A DNA stretch of 64,000 bases from NCBI GenBank assembly GCA_038380435.1, contig JAWZYU010000034.1, positions 25,585,404 to 25,649,403 of the forward strand, in the 5' to 3' direction. Shown one piece after another: positions 49,301 to 55,300 of the stretch. Position numbers and translations under genes: made by a program. The notes under the pieces were generated by a model. It saw nothing but the letters and a program-made list of their open reading frames with translations. It was not told the origin of the DNA and searched no databases. Positions within the stretch are counted from its first letter, which is position 1. Each line of letters starts with the position of its first letter. This stretch comes from Ryuthela nishihirai. Lineage: Eukaryota > Arthropoda > Arachnida > Araneae > Heptathelidae.

Positions 49301-52300
49301 TGGCTGGTATGATCCCAGCTTGGCAGGTTGGGTCCATCACTTCCTGTGATTTACACCACACACGCACCCTCCCATCGGCGTGATAGAATTTAAATGTGTT
49401 TTTTAAGCCCAGATGACGTGTTTCCAGTCCTCTGCTTCCAGTTACGATAGGCCTTTGCAAACTGCAGCTTAATCTTTCGGTGTCTTGCAATCAGCAAGGG
49501 GACACATTGTGGATGTCGACTGTCACAGCTTATTTTTTCCATGGTACGATGGATAGCTTTTGTGCATAAGCTTGTGGACATGCCCTCATTCTGTTCTGAT
49601 GTTATCTGCTTCATGGTAGCTGTGCGATTCCTTATAATAATGCGGGACAGTCTGTGAGTAGTTTGTTGCCATTGTACGGATCCCCCACTAGTGCTTTCCC
49701 CCCTTTGAATTTCATAGATTCCTATTTTTAGGTGCGTCTATCAGCAGAAGAATTCCTTCTCTATTTCGAGAGGAAACAGTAATTATTTAACTTTCCCATT
49801 AGGTTTTCGGACGGACCCGCCACTCTTCTCAAAGACGCAGCATTCCACCGTTGGCCCCCCATGGCCTTTGCACACCACCCGCTTGTTGCTATGGTTCAGC
49901 AGATCACAGGGGGATGAGTGTACGAGGTGCCGAAACGGGTTAGAAGGTCGTCTCTCTTGAAAGCAGTAGGCGCGATCAGAGCATACATGTCAGTTAAGCG
50001 GTTTCGTTTTCTAAATTTTGGCTATCAGTCCCGTTGCAAATATAATTTCAGTGGATTAGTGGAGGTAAGTTGAGAGGGTGCGTGAAGCAATGTATTATTT
50101 TTATAGTCGAAGTTTTAAACTAATGTTCCCGTACTCCGTTAATATGCATTCATGATGAAAGTTTTTTAGCATTCTTACTTTCTATAACATTCTAACTAGT
50201 ACAAAAAAGTTATTTTTTACCCGATTTCATCAGCGTGATGAGACATATGCTCGCACGCAAACGATGGGAGGGACGATTTTTTAGCCGATTTTTCTTCGGT
50301 GTTGCGTTACTACGCGGAAGCACAGATATCTGATGGCATCTCCCCGTTGGAGACTAATACGCTCAACTCTTGAAGGTTTAGGGCGCATAATTTCAAAAGT
50401 CTACATGCGTGCGTTGAAACCTATCATAAAGGGTTGTGCACAGAACCGTCTCCGGACTTGGGAAAATATCGAGTCCGAAATCCACGATAAACAACGCCAG
50501 CGAGTTTTCACGATGTAAGACAGCGCGCCTAATGCGGGAGCAGCACAGATTCATTCGTCAATTTGATTCCCCATTTGGAATTTTTTATTTTCGTAGGACT
50601 TAACCATCTGTCAGTGAAACGCTGTCCGGGGTGAGGATCTGCACACGGAGTCTATTAGGTCGATCCTATCACTCCTCAATATTTTTCATCACGACGAATA
50701 AAATCAGATTTTTCACTCATCGGCAGTTTCTGCGGGACAGTCTTTTAAAAACAGTTACTGTGGATAGATCTAGTAAGCGACAGTCACGGAGTTAAAAGAA
50801 ATAAGTGTTACTGAAACGGACTTAAAATACGTAGGTTATAAAAATACGTATATTAATGTGAAAGGACTATCAGGTTTTGGTGTAAGAAATACATAGAAAA
50901 AGCTAGTTATAAAGAATACGAAGGTTGTGAAAAAACGTACTAGGTTAATATCTGAAATGTCTGACCCGTTCGACACGCATCTAAGCCATATCAAGTACAC
51001 AGCATAGTCCGTGCGTCCTGGAATCCACACAGCGAGGGACGATTTTTCCCCGGTGAAACACATCTACAGAAAACTGTTTTTTATTTCGACCGTGGAGTGA
51101 TTTTAATAAAGGTGAGGAATATTTTAACGAGTGTTTAATTACTAGGGAATTTTAATGATAAGAAAATCGTTTAGCCGTCTTGGTGGGATAAATACAGCTT
51201 TGTGAGTTTGAGATCCGCATTCAAAAGAGTTCAGTGGTAGTGTTGGTTTTGATGTAAGAAATACATAGAAAAAGCTAGTTATAAAGAATGCTAGGTTAAT
51301 ATCTGAAATGTCTGACCCGCATCTAAGCCACAGCAAGTACACGGCATAGTCCCGTGCATCCTGGAATCCACACAGCGAGGGACGATTTTTCCCCGGTGAA
51401 ACACATCGACAGAAAACTGATTTTTATTTCGACCGTGGAGTGATTTTAATAAAGGTGAGGAATATTTTGACGAGTGTTTAATTACTAGGGAATTTTGTAT
51501 CATCCTTTTCTGTACAATTATTCTGAGACCAGCCAATCGTTCCATACGATTATTCTGAGACCAGCCAAACGTTCCATGCAATTATTCTGAGACTTGCATC
51601 AGCCGAGTGAAGGAGGGGGCCTTAAAATATAGGTATGGTGTTTAAATGGTCAACCAGCGGGTTTTTCATAAGGGGGAGAGCTTAAAATATAGGTAGGTCG
51701 AACGTGGGGTCCGAAAACGAGAAATTAGACTTAAAATAAAGGGGTTTTTGGGAAAATAGTACTTATCACTGTCAACAGATGGCGCCAGGAGGGTTTTTAA
51801 TAAGGGGGAGGGCTTAAAATATAGGTAGGTCGACCGGGGGGTCCGAAAACGAGAAATTAGAGTGAAAATAAAGGGTTTTTGGGAAAATAGTACTTATCAC
51901 TGTCAACAGATGGCGCCACTGAGTTGAGAAAGGGGGTGAAAAGTGGGGATTATTAATTATTAATTATTAATAAGTGGGGCGTGGCCGGTTGCGTAATGAT
52001 TATGTAATGATTATGTAATGATTACTTCATGTTATGCCATAGGGGGAGGGTGCGGAAGTGGTCGTGGCCTGTTGCGTCATAGGGGCGTGACCTGTGACTT
52101 CATAGGGGAAAAGCACTAGTGGGGGATCCGTACAATGGCAACAAACTACTTCTGTGCTCACTTCGAGAGTCAAATGCATGTTTACATCGACATAACTACT
52201 GCTAGTTGGAAGTTTTGAATATTTCACGTACTCTTGGTATACACATGCGATGGTCTGATGCGGAGATCCCGACAGTTCAGCAGCTGAGGTAATTGAACAC

Positions 52301-55300
52301 CTGGCCTTCCTCGCACTTACTATCTCACCACTGTCAAACTCACTTAAGTCACTTCCTTTATCCATGATTGCTTTTCGTGACTGGTTTCCAATGCGTACAG
52401 ACCTGCTCTATTTATGGCATTGCCAGTTTCAGCGTCCTACATGACAGGATGCGATACTTTCATATTGTTATCGGGTTTATATAATAATTTTTCCATTCAG
52501 TGTATATTAAAAAACATAACACAAAGAGTAATGCTAAAACCTCCAATTACAATAAAAGATCGACTGATTACAGTAACTAATTGTTCTGCACTTTAAGAAA
52601 AGCATTACACAGACACATTATATATATTTAGCACCGAAAATATTTAATAAATTGCCAAGAATAATAAAAAATGAAATTATAGTATTTAAATTTTCAAAAT
52701 GATTAAAAACATGGATTGATGAATTTATTGATATTGAAATGACCTTATTTAAGGCAAATGATTAAAATATTGTATGTTTCCTGTTAAATATAAATGTGAT
52801 GACTATTGGTACTATTTATAAATCAGTTGTCATCGTAAATTTTAAATTTCTCATTTACAAATGAAACAAATTTTAATGATATTATTATATTCCTCATGAA
52901 ATTGCAATTCCACAGGCGAATTTCATATCCTTGTGGATGGTTGATATTTCAAATATCACTTATAATAACAAATAAATATTGAAGAATTTTATATATTTTA
53001 TTATATTTTAATTATTTAACGAGTGGCTATTGCGCGTGGCTACTGCACAATAAGAGATCTGGTTCAAGCCCAGATAAGGCATGAATATTCGTGTCGTTTT
53101 TCTGCTGAGGTCCCATCGTCCTCACAGACCTTATACTATGGTGTATAAACTTATAGGCTCCTGGGAGAACTCTGTGGCAAACAGCTGCTTGAGTGGAAAT
53201 CTGTCTTTTTTATTATTATAATTAAACAAATATAAAAACTGTATTGTAAAATTTGTACAACTGAAATAAATTAAAAATTATTCGCTACGTATACGCTCAA
53301 ATTGCATGAAATGTAAATTGTATAAAATGGAATAATAAATTGAATAAATATATAATAATATCACATGGCGTGTGAAGTATTTAGTCAAGAATTATTTTAC
53401 ATAATTCAACAGTGCGATAAAAATTACAATATGGCTCATTGGCTTGAATACCATATTATAATAATTTTTTAAGATATCTTCATTACAAAATATCAGTGCA
53501 TTTTGTATATGGGATCAACAACTGCTGATTTAAAGAGGTTTTTATTATTCTCTGACAATGAAAAGAAATCAGTATTTTCCGAACTAACACAGTAAAGAAA
53601 TTCCCCATGAGTAAATTTTGTGGTTTAATTTATACCACAAAGTTCTTTTTTTTTACAATGATAATGGATGACTACAAGTCTAAATCTAGGTTGATATTGT
53701 CTACTATATTTTTTGTATTGACACTGATTTTGGTTATGTTATTTTATTATTTTGGAAATTCAAATTGTTAGTGATTAATTATGCTACTTTGTACAGTCGC
53801 TCAAAATAGTATCCGAACACTATGGTCGATTACAGAATTCAGAAAAAATATCTGGCAACGATTTTTTTAGAACTTAGTGATCTGGCAACCTTCGTGTCAC
53901 GTGATTACAGAATTCAGGAAAAATATCTGGAGCGTGTACAGCAACTGTACACGCTCCAGTTACGTTCACAGCAAACTGGAGCGTGTGCAGTTACTGCACA
54001 CGCTCCAGTTTGCTGTGAACGGTAACTGCACACGCTCAATATTTCCGTGAGTGAGCCCACAACATCTAGTATCAAAATAATATGACCACCTACAGTCGCT
54101 CAAAAATGTATCCGAACATTGTGGTCGATTACAGAATTCAGGAAAAATATCTGGCAACGTTTTTTTAGAAATTAGTGATCTGGCAACCTTCGTGTCACGT
54201 GACACGAAGGTTGCCAGATCACTAATTTCTAAAAAAATCGTTGCCAGATATTTTTTCTGAATTCTGTAATCCACCATAGTGTTCGGATATTTTTTGAGTG
54301 ACTGTACTCTTTTTACAATGTAAAATTTTGCGTTTTGCTATGCACATATTCATACAAAATTGCAATTTTTTATGTTTTTTTATAAGTACACAGTGACTAC
54401 TGTAGCTGGATCTTAGACCTGTTGGAGTCATATAATAAACAAGCAAACCAATTTCGTTCTCATGTTTTTGAAAGATGGTTAACATAGTTGTCACACTTTT
54501 AAAGATGTCGCTACTAAAGTTACTGTTTTTCTAAAGAGCTGGCCATTGATTTCGAGATTTTTTTCAAAGTACACGAAAAAATTCTGTAGTCTTTAAAATA
54601 TTGTCTTTAAAAAACAGAACTTGAAAAAAAAGGAAATGGTTACGTTATAGAGCAACGCGAAATAGAGCAGACACATGTTTAAAAGCACATAAAATTTTGT
54701 AGTCACATTTTGAAATAAATTGAAATTAATAGTCATATGTTCAACAGATCACGAACTTTGTACTTTAAAAGAACAGAGAGAAGTCAACTTCAAAAGAACA
54801 CAAAATTTCGTAGCAAAGGGACACAATATGGATGTTGACTTCCATAGCTTATTTTTTTAATGGTACGATGGACAGTCTTTGTGCATAAGATTGTGGACAT
54901 GCCCTCATTCAGTTCCAACGTTATCTGCCCCACGGTACCTTTGCAATTCCTTATAATGATGAGTAAAAGAATATAAAATTTAATAGTCTCGTCTTTAAAA
55001 AATCATAAATTTTACTGGTCACATCTTTAAAAGACTTTAAAACGCTTTGAAAGAACACGAAATTGAGTAATCACATCTTCAAAACAATAACGAATTTACC
55101 ACGGTATCTGTACAACCTTGGTAAATTCACATCTTTAAAAGATTATAATATTTACTGGTAACACTTTGAAAGGACATGAAATTCAGTAGTCACATCTTTA
55201 AAACAATAACGAATTTATTGATATTTAAAAGAACAGAAAATTTAGTAGTCACATCTTAAAAATCATATGAAACTTAATAATCTTTGAAAGCGCATAGGAT

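Larger units (their letters stand above)
49656..52150. mobile_element. unclassified 2.4-kb insertion with 44-bp inverted ends
   Basis: The 44 bp gtagtttgttgccattgtac..ggatcccccactagtgc at 49656-49700 reappear inverted at 52105-52150. Inside are a 370-bp tandem duplication (50874-51500) and a 132-bp one (51659-51925). No transposase-like frame was found. The ends read into Tc1 copy 2 sequence on the left, so this may instead be an inversion-type rearrangement. Confidence 0.6.
48092..52506 (-). pseudogene. Tc1-like transposon, copy 2, split and rearranged
   Basis: A different Tc1 lineage. The N-terminus is at 52365-52190 (MDKGSDLSEFDSGEIVSARK, HTH). The middle is at 49650-49400 (TSEQNEGMSTSLCTKAIHRT, LLIARHRKIKLQFAKAYRNW) and the catalytic end at 48700-48450 (WPPRSSDLNPIENLWYELE). 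Between N-terminus and middle lies 2.4 kb of foreign DNA. Between middle and C-terminus an 80-bp segment is amplified. A SINE sits in the left terminus. Ends tatacactta at 48092 and, inverted, tatacactga at 52506. Confidence 0.83.
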
